A stretch of 64,000 nucleotides of DNA from Streptomyces sp. NBC_00539 (GTDB lineage: Bacteria; Actinomycetota; Actinomycetes; Streptomycetales; Streptomycetaceae): positions 6,033,501-6,097,500 of the forward strand of contig NZ_CP107811.1 in NCBI RefSeq assembly GCF_036346105.1, read 5' to 3'. Shown here piece by piece: positions 1 through 7,956 of this stretch (its first letter is position 1; each line of letters starts with the position of its first letter). A program made the translations under genes and the position numbers. Under the pieces are notes generated by a model. It saw nothing but the letters and a program-made list of their open reading frames with translations, ran no database searches and had not been told where the DNA came from.

Positions 1-2
1 GT

Positions 3-446
3 GACGCCAGCCGGGCCGGCTGGACCACGGAAGCGGACTACCTGGACGGCCAGCGCACCGACCCGGAGGGCGTCCGGCAGATCATCGGAGCGCCCGACGG
101 CGTGCTGCTCGTCGTGGAGCGCGCGGGCGAACTCGTCGCCTGCTGCCAGCTCGAACACCGCGGCGACCACGCCTACTTCGGGATGTTCGCCGTGCGCCCC
201 GGGCTGCAGGGCGGCGGCCTCGGCAAGGAGGTCCTCGCCGAGGCCGAGCGGCGCGCCCGCGAGGAGTGGGGCGCCACGGAGATGCGGATGACGGTGGTCA
301 ACGTACGGGAGGAACTCATCGCCTACTACGAGCGCCGCGGCTACCGGCGCACCGGCGAACTGAGCCCCTTCCCGTACGGCGACGAGCGTTTCGGCATCCC
401 GCTCCGCACCGACCTCGCCTTCGAGCTGCTGGTCAAGCCGCTGTAG
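3..446 (+). CDS. GNAT family N-acetyltransferase, 5' end outside window
   Basis: This is the C-terminal part of a GNAT acetyltransferase that enters the window in frame from position 3. The acetyl-CoA-binding signature is visible as V-R-P-G-L-Q-G-G-G-L-G-K. It is followed by the usual helix (EAERRAREEWG), the strand with MTVVN, and the YYERRGYRRTGE segment typical of the last GNAT strand and helix. The true start lies upstream, because the reading frame before the internal GTG at 102 is also coherent (TEADYLDGQRTDPEGVRQII). The family transfers acetyl groups from acetyl-CoA to amines; the substrate cannot be told. It converges on the next gene across a hairpin. Confidence 0.85.
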   Translation, partial: DASRAGWTTEADYLDGQRTDPEGVRQIIGAPDGVLLVVERAGELVACCQLEHRGDHAYFGMFAVRPGLQGGGLGKEVLAEAERRAREEWGATEMRMTVVNVREELIAYYERRGYRRTGELSPFPYGDERFGIPLRTDLAFELLVKPL

Positions 447-452
447 CGGACG

Positions 453-486
453 ACCGGCCGCCCGCTCAGGCGGTGAAGCGGCCGGT
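453..486. terminator. hairpin between convergent genes
   Basis: The arms ACCGGCCGC (453-461) and GCGGCCGGT (478-486) are perfect inverted repeats of 9 bp, with a nested CCGC-TCAG-GCGG inside. The element lies between the end of the GNAT gene and the last codons of the convergent GDPD gene. There is no T-tract, as is common for Streptomyces terminators, so a terminator role is inferred from position. Confidence 0.5.
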
Positions 487-1149
487 GCTGCGGATCTCCG
501 GGAAGCCGGTGAGCACGCCGTCCAGTTCGAGCGCGCGCGCCAGCCGCAGCTGGTCGAGGGAGTCGACCGTCCAGCCGGTCACCCGCAGCCCGGCCGCGTG
601 CGCCGCCTCCACCGTCTCCAGGGTGATCCGGCGCAGCCTGAGGGCCACCGTGCGGGCGCGTGCGGCGAGCGCCCGGTCCACCACGTCGGACCCGTGGGGG
701 TCCGCGTACAGGGTGGTGCGCAGGCCCGGCACCCGCCGGGCCGCCCCGGCCAGGACCGCGTCCTGGAACGAGGCCACCTCGACACGGGCGCTCAGATCGC
801 GGCGCACGACCAGTTCCGTGAGCACCCCGGCGGCGGCCTCGTCCTGCACCGCGACCTGGAGCGGGGTGCGCACCGCCTCCAGCACCTCGTCCAGGACCGG
901 TAGGCGTTCGCCGTGACCGGCGTCCAGCTCGCGCAGTTCGGCCAGGGTCAGTTCGGCCACGGCGCCCGCTCCGTCGGTCGTGCGGTCCACTTCGCCGTCG
1001 TGCAGGACGACGAGCGCGCCGTCCTTGCTCAGGCGCACGTCCAGCGCGATGACGTCCATGCCGCAGCGTTCCGCGCGGACGAAGGACCGCAGGGTGTTCT
1101 CCGGCTCCACACCCATGACCCCGCGATGACCGATGGTGAGGAAAGTCAA
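466..1149 (-). CDS. glycerophosphodiester phosphodiesterase-like protein (possibly degenerate)
   Basis: A 227-residue GDPD-domain protein with no signal peptide. The family hydrolyses glycerophosphodiesters to glycerol-3-phosphate and an alcohol in a metal-dependent TIM barrel. HR (8-9), the PENT motif and HD (50-51, followed by DRTT) are present. The family's E-x-D metal motif reads A-L-D (35-37), and the expected E-I-K strand reads V-A-V-Q-D (99-103), so metal ligands seem to be missing and activity is doubtful. The start appears to be TTG at 1149, with GAGAG just upstream; the homology begins at once (TFLTIGHRG). It stands alone on the minus strand. Confidence 0.85.
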   Translation of the reverse strand: MTFLTIGHRGVMGVEPENTLRSFVRAERCGMDVIALDVRLSKDGALVVLHDGEVDRTTDGAGAVAELTLAELRELDAGHGERLPVLDEVLEAVRTPLQVAVQDEAAAGVLTELVVRRDLSARVEVASFQDAVLAGAARRVPGLRTTLYADPHGSDVVDRALAARARTVALRLRRITLETVEAAHAAGLRVTGWTVDSLDQLRLARALELDGVLTGFPEIRSTGRFTA

Positions 1150-1419
1150 GGTTCTCTCGCTTCCGTCGACGGCGGCTGCCGCGCGGTCGCGGTGTCCCGA
1201 CCGGCCGCGCGGTGAGGACGCATGCTAGTGCGCCACGGGTGCGATGGGACCGGCCGTGCAGTGCCCGGAAAGGCCCCCGAGGCCGCTTCCCGCCAGGGCT
1301 CGGTCCCCGGTCGCGGCGCCGTGGCGTCACCCACGGGTGGGCGCGTCCTCCAGGCGTTGACGCGGACGGCGCGGTGCGCCGCGCGGACGCGGCCGGTCCC
1401 GGGTCTTGCTACTTCTACC

Positions 1420-1436
1420 TATGACTACTAGTCATA
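1420..1436. promoter_or_regulatory. 17-bp palindrome upstream of LLM monooxygenase
   Basis: TATGACTA-C-TAGTCATA is a perfect 8-1-8 inverted repeat in an A+T-rich patch inside the 354-base gap between the GDPD gene (start 1149) and the monooxygenase (start 1504). A TTGCTA at 1406-1411 could be a -35 element, so the palindrome would cover the promoter. The shape suits a MarR-, HxlR- or TetR-type dimer. No regulator gene is adjacent. The rest of the gap shows nothing recognisable. Confidence 0.55.
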
Positions 1437-1503
1437 TTCCTATTCGAAGCAAGCCCTGGCGTGCGGCGCGTCCGCACGCGACCGCGCGACATCTGGAGGC
1501 ATC

Positions 1504-2643
1504 GTGAAATTCTCCGTGATCTTCGAAGCGCAACTGGCCGATCCGACCGTGGAGCGGGAGCACCAGGTCATCCGCGACTGCGTCGAACAGGCCGTGCTCG
1601 CCGAACGCGTGGGATTCGACCGGATCTGGGCGGTCGAGCACCACGCGCTCAAGTGGTACGCCCACATGTCCGCACCGGAGATCTTCCTGACCTGGGTCGC
1701 GGCGCGGACGCGGTCCATCCGCATCGGCCACGGCGTCGTCTGCATGCCGTTCCGCTTCAACCACCCGGTCCGGGTCGCCGAGCGGGCCGCGATGCTCGAC
1801 CTGCTCTGCGGCGGACGGCTCGACCTGGGTGCCGGGCGCGGCGGCACCACGCAGGAGACCTCGTTGTTCGGGGTGGACAAGGAGCGCACCACCGCCGAGG
1901 TGGAGGAGGCGCTGCGGATCATCGGGCGGGCCTGGCGGGAGGAGGAGCTGGAGTACCACGGGGAGCTGCTGGACATCGGCCCGCACCCGGTGCTGCCCCG
2001 GCCGGCCCAGCGGCCCCACCCGCCGCTGTTCCTCGCGTGCAGCAGGACCGAGACCCTGGAGCAGGCCGCCGAGCTGGGCGTGGGCGCGCTGGTGATGGGT
2101 TTCGCCGGCCCGGAATCGATCGCGGGGATGCGGGCCGCGTACGACGCCGCGATCGCCCGGCGGGACGGCGCGCGCTTCGTGTCGAGCGCGGTGAATGACC
2201 ACTTTTCGGTGCTCTGCCCGACCATCGTGCTCGACGACCCGCAGGAGGCCCGGCGGATCGGCATCCGCGGCCAGCGGTTCTTCGCCCAGTCCATCGGTCA
2301 CTGGTACGGCGGGGCGGGCGTCCCCGACGAGGCGGTGGTGGCGGGCGCCGACGAGGCCGCGGGGATGCGCGAGGCGGCCGAGCAGGTGGTGGCCCGCCTC
2401 CACGAACTGGAGATCCCGGTGCGGCCCACGTCGACGGCCACCTTCAACGCCGACCACGCCTACGGCAGCGCGGACGAGGCCGTCGCGTACGTCGAACGGC
2501 TCAGGGCGGCCGGGGCCGACGAGGTGATGTGCCTCATACAGATGGGCACGGTCCCCCAGGAGGCCTGTCTGGAGACCCTGCGGCAGTGGGGGGACAAAGT
2601 GATCCCGCACTTCCGGAACGCGGAGGCGCCCAGGGCCGGATGA
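1504..2643 (+). CDS. LLM-class flavin-dependent oxidoreductase
   Basis: A 379-residue bacterial-luciferase-like monooxygenase. The N-terminus MKFSVIFEAQLADPT, the strand with FDRIWAVEHHALKWYAHMSAPEI, the segment RIGHGVVCMP and the phosphate-binding-type G-R-L-D-L-G-A-G-R-G-G are all typical of the FMN/F420-using LLM fold. GTG at 1504 follows GGAGG at 1495-1499. The family adds oxygen to, or oxidises, small organic substrates using reduced flavin; the substrate is unknown. The gene is monocistronic or reads toward DUF6421 at 2797, with 153 bases between. A perfect palindrome 70 bases upstream suggests local repression. Confidence 0.9.
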   Translation: MKFSVIFEAQLADPTVEREHQVIRDCVEQAVLAERVGFDRIWAVEHHALKWYAHMSAPEIFLTWVAARTRSIRIGHGVVCMPFRFNHPVRVAERAAMLDLLCGGRLDLGAGRGGTTQETSLFGVDKERTTAEVEEALRIIGRAWREEELEYHGELLDIGPHPVLPRPAQRPHPPLFLACSRTETLEQAAELGVGALVMGFAGPESIAGMRAAYDAAIARRDGARFVSSAVNDHFSVLCPTIVLDDPQEARRIGIRGQRFFAQSIGHWYGGAGVPDEAVVAGADEAAGMREAAEQVVARLHELEIPVRPTSTATFNADHAYGSADEAVAYVERLRAAGADEVMCLIQMGTVPQEACLETLRQWGDKVIPHFRNAEAPRAG

Positions 2644-2796
2644 GGGGCCGGAGCGATGGCCTCCGCCCTCTAGGACGGGAAGAATTGTCGTGGAGTGGGG
2701 GGTGTCGCAGGATATTTTCCCGAGTCTCCTCTTGAACAGGAGAGCCTCAGCCGCTTACGCTGCCCTGACGTGAGGTTCTCCTGTGGAGGAAGTGAC

Positions 2797-4203
2797 ATGA
2801 CGGAAACTCTTGTGCCGGGCACCGGTGGCGCCGTGATATCCGCCGGGACGCGGGTGGTCGATCACCCGGCGTGGCCCGAGCTCAAGGCCGCCGTGGAGGA
2901 GATCCGCCCCTGGCAGGCCCCGAACGGCTCCATCGACTTCGAGGCGGAGGCCGCCCCCACCAGGGCCGAGGCCGCCGCCGCCGTCGAGCGGGTGATCGAG
3001 GCCGTGGAGACGCTGTCGCCGCTGCTCCCGCACGCCACCGCCTACCACCAGGCCCTCGTCGCCGACCTGCGCAAGTGGGCCGGGGCCGGCTTCCCGGTGC
3101 CGGACTTCCTCGACTCCCTGCTGGCCTTCCAGCCGGCCGCCGAGCGCGCCGACGGGCGCCAGCACCTCGTGATCTTCCCGATGTACACCCAGAACGGGAA
3201 CCCGGACCGCAACCTCGAAGCCGTGGTCCTCAAGATGGTGTGGCCCGAGTGGCTCTCCGAGCTGGAGCGCACCCGGTACGACAACCCGCTCTTCCTCGGC
3301 ATCACCTTCGAAGACTTCACCCCGGGCTACGACACCCACTCCGCGGTGCTCTTCCCGGAGACGATCGCCGTGCGCGAGGCCCCCGAGCGGTTCACCTGGG
3401 GCGGCATCTTCTGCGACCGCGAGGCCGCCCGCTACCGCAAGGTCACCGCGGCCGCCGTCGACATCCTGGGCATCGAGCTGCCCGAGGACATCGCCCGGAT
3501 GGTCGAGGACCAGGAGCGCTGCGAGAAGGCCTTCGTCCTGTGGGACATGGTCCACGACCGCACCCACAGCCACGGCGACCTGCCGTTCGACCCCTTCATG
3601 ATCAAGCAGCGCCAGCCGTTCTGGATGTACGGCCTGGAGGAGCTGCGCTGCGACCTCACCGCCTTCAAGGAGGCCGTGAAGCTGGAGTCCGAGGGCAACG
3701 AGCACGGCCGTGACGTGCAGTACGCCGTCCTCTTCGACCGCATGTTCCGCTTCCCCGTCTCCGGCGACCGCAACCGGAACTACGACGGCCTGGGCGGCCA
3801 GCTGCTCTTCGCCTACCTCCACAAGCACGACGTCGTGCGCTGGACGGACAACACGCTCAAGATCGACTGGATGCGTGCCCCGCAGGTCACCAACCAGCTC
3901 TGCGCCGAGATCGAGGACCTCTACCGGGCCGGCATCGACCGCCCGAAGCTCGTCCACTGGTTCAAGGCGTACGAGCTCGTCTCCACCTACCTGGCCCCCC
4001 ACCCGGGCTCCAAGTGGGCCAAGGGCCCCGACGCCCTCGACCTGACGCTGCCCCCGCGCAAGCTCGTGGACGACGTGCTCGCCGACGAGTTTCCGCTCAG
4101 CATGTTCTATGAGGCGCTCGCCAAGAAGCTCAAGGGAGTGATCGCCTCCACCAAGGGCATCACTGCTGTGAACGCTGACGACGCGCAGCGAGTGGCCGCG
4201 TGA
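2797..4203 (+). CDS. DUF6421 family protein, candidate metallohydrolase
   Basis: A 468-residue cytosolic protein of the actinobacterial DUF6421 family; no function is known to me. ATG 2797 is chosen because GGAGGA lies at 2785-2790. The protein contains H-D-R-T-H-S-H-G at residues 253-260 and, 24 residues later, Y-G-L-E-E-L-R-C-D (E281, E282, D286). This resembles the HExxH...ExxxD zinc site of gluzincin peptidases, and EELRCD is close to the EECRAE segment of M49 dipeptidyl peptidases, although the catalytic Glu would be Asp here. There are no membrane segments. The next gene starts 27 bases after the stop, so they form an operon with an SDR and a threonine aldolase. The enzymatic reading is my inference. 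Confidence 0.85.
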   Translation: MTETLVPGTGGAVISAGTRVVDHPAWPELKAAVEEIRPWQAPNGSIDFEAEAAPTRAEAAAAVERVIEAVETLSPLLPHATAYHQALVADLRKWAGAGFPVPDFLDSLLAFQPAAERADGRQHLVIFPMYTQNGNPDRNLEAVVLKMVWPEWLSELERTRYDNPLFLGITFEDFTPGYDTHSAVLFPETIAVREAPERFTWGGIFCDREAARYRKVTAAAVDILGIELPEDIARMVEDQERCEKAFVLWDMVHDRTHSHGDLPFDPFMIKQRQPFWMYGLEELRCDLTAFKEAVKLESEGNEHGRDVQYAVLFDRMFRFPVSGDRNRNYDGLGGQLLFAYLHKHDVVRWTDNTLKIDWMRAPQVTNQLCAEIEDLYRAGIDRPKLVHWFKAYELVSTYLAPHPGSKWAKGPDALDLTLPPRKLVDDVLADEFPLSMFYEALAKKLKGVIASTKGITAVNADDAQRVAA

Positions 4204-4229
4204 CCACTCGCCCTCAGGAGGCTGCACGG

Positions 4230-4991
4230 ATGAACGGCTCGGGCAACGACAACACGGTGCTCCAGGGAGCGGTAGTGGCGGTCGCCGGTGCGGGCGGCCC
4301 CGCCGGGCGCGCCGCCCTGCTCCGCCTCGCCGAGGCGGGCGCGACCGTCGTCGCGTCGGACGCGGACCCGGCGCGCCTCGCCGAGGCCGTGGACGCGGCC
4401 CGGTACGCCCACGGTGGCGCCACCGTCATCGGGGACACCGTCGACCTGCTCGACCTCGCCGCGACGAAGGCCTGGGCCGAGCGGATCGAGAAGGACTTCG
4501 GCCGCATCGACGGCCTGGTCCACCTCGTCGGAGGCTGGCGCGGCAGCACCTCCTTCACCGACACGGACCTCGCGGACTGGGACTTCCTGGAGAAGCTGCT
4601 GATCCGCACCGTCCAGCACACCTCGATCGCGTTCCACGACGGCCTGCTCCGCAGCGACCGCGGCCGCTACGTCCTGATCAGCCAGTCCGGCGCCCACAAG
4701 CCGGTCGCCAACAACGCCGCTTACAACGCGGGCAAGGCGGCCGCCGAGGCCTGGACGCTGGCCATGGCCGACTCCTTCCGCAAGGCGGGGGGCGAGGACG
4801 GCCCGCAGGCCGCGGCTGCGATCCTGGTCATCAAGGCATTGGTGCACGACGCCATGCGCGCGGAGCGCCCCAATGCGAAGTTCGCGGGCTTCACGGACGT
4901 CAAGGAGCTGGCCGAGGCCATCGCCGGCGTATGGGACGAGCCCGCCTCCGATGTGAACGGACAGCGTCTGTGGCTCACTCCCAGGCCGTGA
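4230..4991 (+). CDS. SDR family NAD(P)-dependent oxidoreductase
   Basis: A 253-residue short-chain dehydrogenase. The nucleotide-binding turn is an unusual AGAGGPAG (residues 19-26) in place of TGxxxGxG. The catalytic set is S151/S153, Y165 and K169 (YNAGK). The usual NNAG segment is replaced by HLVGGW. ATG 4230 is preferred over the GTG at 4200 because AGGAGG lies at 4216-4221. It sits between DUF6421 and threonine aldolase, and its stop codon overlaps the aldolase start (GTGA), so translation is probably coupled. It likely oxidises or reduces a hydroxy/keto metabolite related to the aldolase substrate; the substrate is unknown. Confidence 0.88.
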   Translation: MNGSGNDNTVLQGAVVAVAGAGGPAGRAALLRLAEAGATVVASDADPARLAEAVDAARYAHGGATVIGDTVDLLDLAATKAWAERIEKDFGRIDGLVHLVGGWRGSTSFTDTDLADWDFLEKLLIRTVQHTSIAFHDGLLRSDRGRYVLISQSGAHKPVANNAAYNAGKAAAEAWTLAMADSFRKAGGEDGPQAAAAILVIKALVHDAMRAERPNAKFAGFTDVKELAEAIAGVWDEPASDVNGQRLWLTPRP

Positions 4992-6064
4992 GAACCGCGA
5001 GCGGGACGACCGATGCGCGCCGCCACCACGACCCGACGGTGCGCGGATTCGCCAGCGACAACTATGCGGGGGTGCATCCGGAGATCCTGGAGGCCGTCGC
5101 GCTCGCCAACGGTGGCCACCAGGTCTCCTACGGCGACGACGAGTACACCGAACACCTGCAGAAGATCTTCCGCAGCCACTTCGGGCCGTACGCGCAGGCC
5201 TTCCCCGTCTTCAACGGCACCGGCGCGAACGTCACCGCCCTCCAGGCGATGACCGACCGCTGGGGCGCCGTGGTGTGCGCCGAGTCGGCGCACATCAACG
5301 TCGACGAGGGCGGCGCGCCCGAGCGGATGGCCGGCCTCAAGCTCCTCACCGTCCCGACGCCCGACGGCAAGCTCACCCCCGAGCTGATCGACCGGCAGGC
5401 GTGGGGCTGGGAGGACGAGCACCGCGCGATGCCGCAGGTCGTCTCGATCACCCAGAACACCGAACTCGGCACGGTCTACACCGTCGAGGAGATTCGGGCG
5501 ATCTGCGACCACGCGCACGCGCTGGGCATGAAGGTGCACCTCGACGGCGCCCGGATAGCCAACGCCGCGGCCTCGCTCGACGTGCCCATGCGCGCCTTCA
5601 CCAACGCGGTCGGCGTGGACGTGCTCTCCTACGGCGGCACGAAGAACGGCATGATGGCCGGCGAGGCCGTGGTCGTGCTGAACCCCGACGCCGTGCGGCA
5701 GATGAAGCACATCCGCAAGATGTCGATGCAGCTGGCGTCGAAGATGCGGTTCGTGTCGGTGCAGCTGGAAGCGCTGCTCGCGAAGGACCTGTGGCTGCGC
5801 AACGCCCGCCACGCCAACGAGATGGCGCAGCGGCTCGCGGCGGGCGTCCGCGAGACGGACGGGGTCCGGATCCTCTACCCGGTCCAGGCGAACGCGGTGT
5901 TCGCGCGGCTGCCGCACGAGGTGTCCCGGCGCCTGCAGGAGCGCTACCGCTTCTACTTCTGGGACGAGATCGCCGGCGACGTCCGCTGGATGTGCAGCTT
6001 CGACACCCAGGAGGAGGACGTCGACGGCTTCCTCCAGGCGTTGAAGGAAGAACTCGCCCGGTAG
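4988..6064 (+). CDS. low-specificity threonine aldolase (beta-eliminating lyase family)
   Basis: A 358-residue PLP enzyme of fold type I that cleaves beta-hydroxy amino acids such as threonine to glycine and an aldehyde. Visible features are F-A-S-D-N-Y near the N-terminus, the cofactor aspartate in H-L-D-G-A-R (D186) and the PLP lysine in Y-G-G-T-K-N-G (K219), the form seen in Pseudomonas-type low-specificity enzymes. GTG 4988 overlaps the SDR stop by four bases (GTGA); GTG 4970 is an alternative. It is the last gene of the DUF6421-SDR-aldolase operon. The length is normal for the family (about 340-350). Confidence 0.93.
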   Translation: MRTASGTTDARRHHDPTVRGFASDNYAGVHPEILEAVALANGGHQVSYGDDEYTEHLQKIFRSHFGPYAQAFPVFNGTGANVTALQAMTDRWGAVVCAESAHINVDEGGAPERMAGLKLLTVPTPDGKLTPELIDRQAWGWEDEHRAMPQVVSITQNTELGTVYTVEEIRAICDHAHALGMKVHLDGARIANAAASLDVPMRAFTNAVGVDVLSYGGTKNGMMAGEAVVVLNPDAVRQMKHIRKMSMQLASKMRFVSVQLEALLAKDLWLRNARHANEMAQRLAAGVRETDGVRILYPVQANAVFARLPHEVSRRLQERYRFYFWDEIAGDVRWMCSFDTQEEDVDGFLQALKEELAR

Positions 6065-6091
6065 TTCCCGCCCGGGTGGCTCACGCGATAA

Positions 6092-6127
6092 ATCGATAGA
6101 CATGCAGAGTGTTGCATAGGCATGCTC
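6092..6127 (+). promoter_or_regulatory. ARG-box-like tandem operator over a leaderless promoter
   Basis: Two imperfect palindromes lie 20 bp apart centre to centre: ATCGAT-AGAC-ATGCAG (6092-6107) and TTGCAT-AGGC-ATGCTC (6112-6127). Their inner arms form CATGCA-N5-TTGCATA, which resembles the ArgR site I recall for Streptomyces. A promoter TAGACA (6097-6102), 18-base spacer, CATGCT (6121-6126) lies exactly within them, and the ATG follows 8 bases later with no Shine-Dalgarno. This geometry suits a repressor. The ArgR assignment rests on memory of the consensus. Confidence 0.45.
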
Positions 6128-6134
6128 CTGGGTC

Positions 6135-6737
6135 ATGGAACTGATCCAGGAGCATGCCGACGTCCGCGCCTACCTCGGCGCCGACGAGGCCGTCGACCAC
6201 CCGCACCCCCTCGTCCGCGAGACCGCCGACGCCCTGTGGACCGCCACCGGCGGCGACGCGTACGCCTATGCCGAAGCGGCGTACGAGTTCGTGCGCGACA
6301 CCATCGCGCATTCCGGCGACTGGGGGGACATGCGCGTCACCTGGCGCGCCTCGGACGTGCTGGCAACGCGCAACGGCATCTGTCACGCCAAGTCCCACGC
6401 CCTCGTCGCCCTGTTGCGCGCCCGGGGCATCCCCGCCGCCCTCTGCTACCAGCGCCTCACCGAGGACGACGGCACCCAGCCGCTGCTCCACGGGCTCGTC
6501 GCCCTCCGGCTGCCCGGCCGCGACGGCTGGTCCCGGCTGGACGCACGCGGCAACAAGCCCGGCGTGGACGCCCGGTTCGACCTCGAACGGGAGCAACTCG
6601 CCTTCCCCGTACGCCCCGGGCTCGGGGAGGTGGACTACCCGACGCTGTACGCCGCCCCGCACGCGGGCGCCCTCACGGCGCTCCGGGGGTCCGCGGACCG
6701 GCCCGAGCTGTGGCGGAAGCTGCCGACGGCCCTGTGA
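6135..6737 (+). CDS. transglutaminase-like cysteine protease-fold protein
   Basis: A 200-residue cytosolic transglutaminase-like protein. The Cys-His-Asp triad is visible as N-G-I-C-H-A-K (C83), L-L-H-G (H119) and R-L-D-A-R-G-N (D136). The family includes amidases and peptidases acting on amide bonds; the substrate is unknown. ATG 6135 has no Shine-Dalgarno but lies 8 bases after a -10-like CATGCT, so the mRNA is probably leaderless. The promoter is overlapped by an ARG-box-like element. The last 65 bases overlap the 3' end of the convergent MFS gene. Confidence 0.9.
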   Translation: MELIQEHADVRAYLGADEAVDHPHPLVRETADALWTATGGDAYAYAEAAYEFVRDTIAHSGDWGDMRVTWRASDVLATRNGICHAKSHALVALLRARGIPAALCYQRLTEDDGTQPLLHGLVALRLPGRDGWSRLDARGNKPGVDARFDLEREQLAFPVRPGLGEVDYPTLYAAPHAGALTALRGSADRPELWRKLPTAL

Positions 6738-7914
6738 CCGCCCCCGCCGCCGCTACGGGCCCACCGCGGGCCACCCACGCCTGCAGCAGGGCCGCGGCGG
6801 CCTGGAGGACGGCGATCCCGAGCAACAGCGCGCGGGGCGGCGCCGCGGCCGCCAGCCCCACCAGGGCGGCACCCGCCGAGGCCGCCGTCAGCTTGAGCCC
6901 GGCGCCCAGGGTGAAGACCTGCGTGCGCACCGCGTCGGGGGCGTACTCCGAGCGGATCCGGAGGGTGGCCGTCAGCAGCGGGCCGTCGCACACCCCGGCG
7001 GCGGCGAAGGCGGCCGCCGTCCACGCCACCGAGGGCGTGCACGCCGCCGCGCCCAGGGCCACCGCGGTCCCGGCGAGCGCCCCGCAGGCCAGCCGGCCCG
7101 GCGCGACGGCCGTGACCCGGCCCAGCGTCAGGGAGCCGGCGAGCGCGCCCACCGCGAAGGCCGTCATGAGCACCCCGCCCGCGCCCGGGCTGCCCAGCGC
7201 CGAGGCCAGCAGCACCGAGGTGGTGGTGAGGGAGCCGATGCCGACGAAGGCCAGGGTCGTCGCCGAGGTGATGGCCCGCAACTGACGCACCCGCCACAGC
7301 GCGGCGAGCCCCGCGGTCGGATTCGGCCCGGCCCGGGGCCCTTCGGCGTCCTCGGTCCGGGACTCGTAGCGCAGGCTGGCCGCCAAGACCGCGGCCAGCG
7401 CACCGGAAGCCGCCAGCAGGCCCATCGCCGGTCCCGCCGAACCCAGCGCCGCCACCACGCTGACGGCGGCCGGTGCGGTGACGGCGGCGGCGTTGTAGGT
7501 CGACGCGTCCCACCCGTACGCCCGGTCCCGGCCGGGGCCGGCCGGCACCAGCCCCGCGACCAGGCTCGACAGACCGCCCGTCACCATGGGTCCGCACGTG
7601 CCGCCGAGCAGCGCGACCCCCAGCACCACCACGTTCGGAGCCCGCCCCAGCAGCAGCGCCAGCGCCGCCACCGCGGCCGTGAAACCGGCCAGCGCGCCCG
7701 CGTGGAACAGCCGGGGCCGGCGGGCCCGGGCCGCGGCGGCCCCCGCCAGCGGAGCGGCCAGTACGTGCGGCGCCAGCCAGGCGGTCAGTACGAACGCCCC
7801 GTGCGCGGCGCTCCCCGTCCGCTCGAGGGCCAGCAGCACCACGGCCATCCCCATGCCCTCGGAGGCGAACCGCGCCGCGAGCGCCGCCCCCAGGTACCGC
7901 CCGAACCCCCGCAT
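6673..7914 (-). CDS. MFS transporter
   Basis: A 413-residue major facilitator with about 12 predicted membrane helices. It has the short N-terminus MRGFGRYLGAALAARFASEGMG, a central cytoplasmic loop (YESRTEDAEGPRAGPNPTAG) and an Ala/Pro/Arg-rich tail. The family exports or imports small molecules using the proton gradient; its substrate cannot be told. ATG 7914 has GGAGGGGG upstream. Its 3' end overlaps the transglutaminase gene by 65 bases in antisense. The next gene upstream on this strand (acyltransferase) ends 42 bases away, so the two may share a transcript. Confidence 0.9.
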   Translation of the reverse strand: MRGFGRYLGAALAARFASEGMGMAVVLLALERTGSAAHGAFVLTAWLAPHVLAAPLAGAAAARARRPRLFHAGALAGFTAAVAALALLLGRAPNVVVLGVALLGGTCGPMVTGGLSSLVAGLVPAGPGRDRAYGWDASTYNAAAVTAPAAVSVVAALGSAGPAMGLLAASGALAAVLAASLRYESRTEDAEGPRAGPNPTAGLAALWRVRQLRAITSATTLAFVGIGSLTTTSVLLASALGSPGAGGVLMTAFAVGALAGSLTLGRVTAVAPGRLACGALAGTAVALGAAACTPSVAWTAAAFAAAGVCDGPLLTATLRIRSEYAPDAVRTQVFTLGAGLKLTAASAGAALVGLAAAAPPRALLLGIAVLQAAAALLQAWVARGGPVAAAGAVTGPSAASATARAGPRTPGAP

Positions 7915-7956
7915 CCGGCGCCCCCTCCGGGTCCTGCCCTCATCCCGGGCCGGTGC

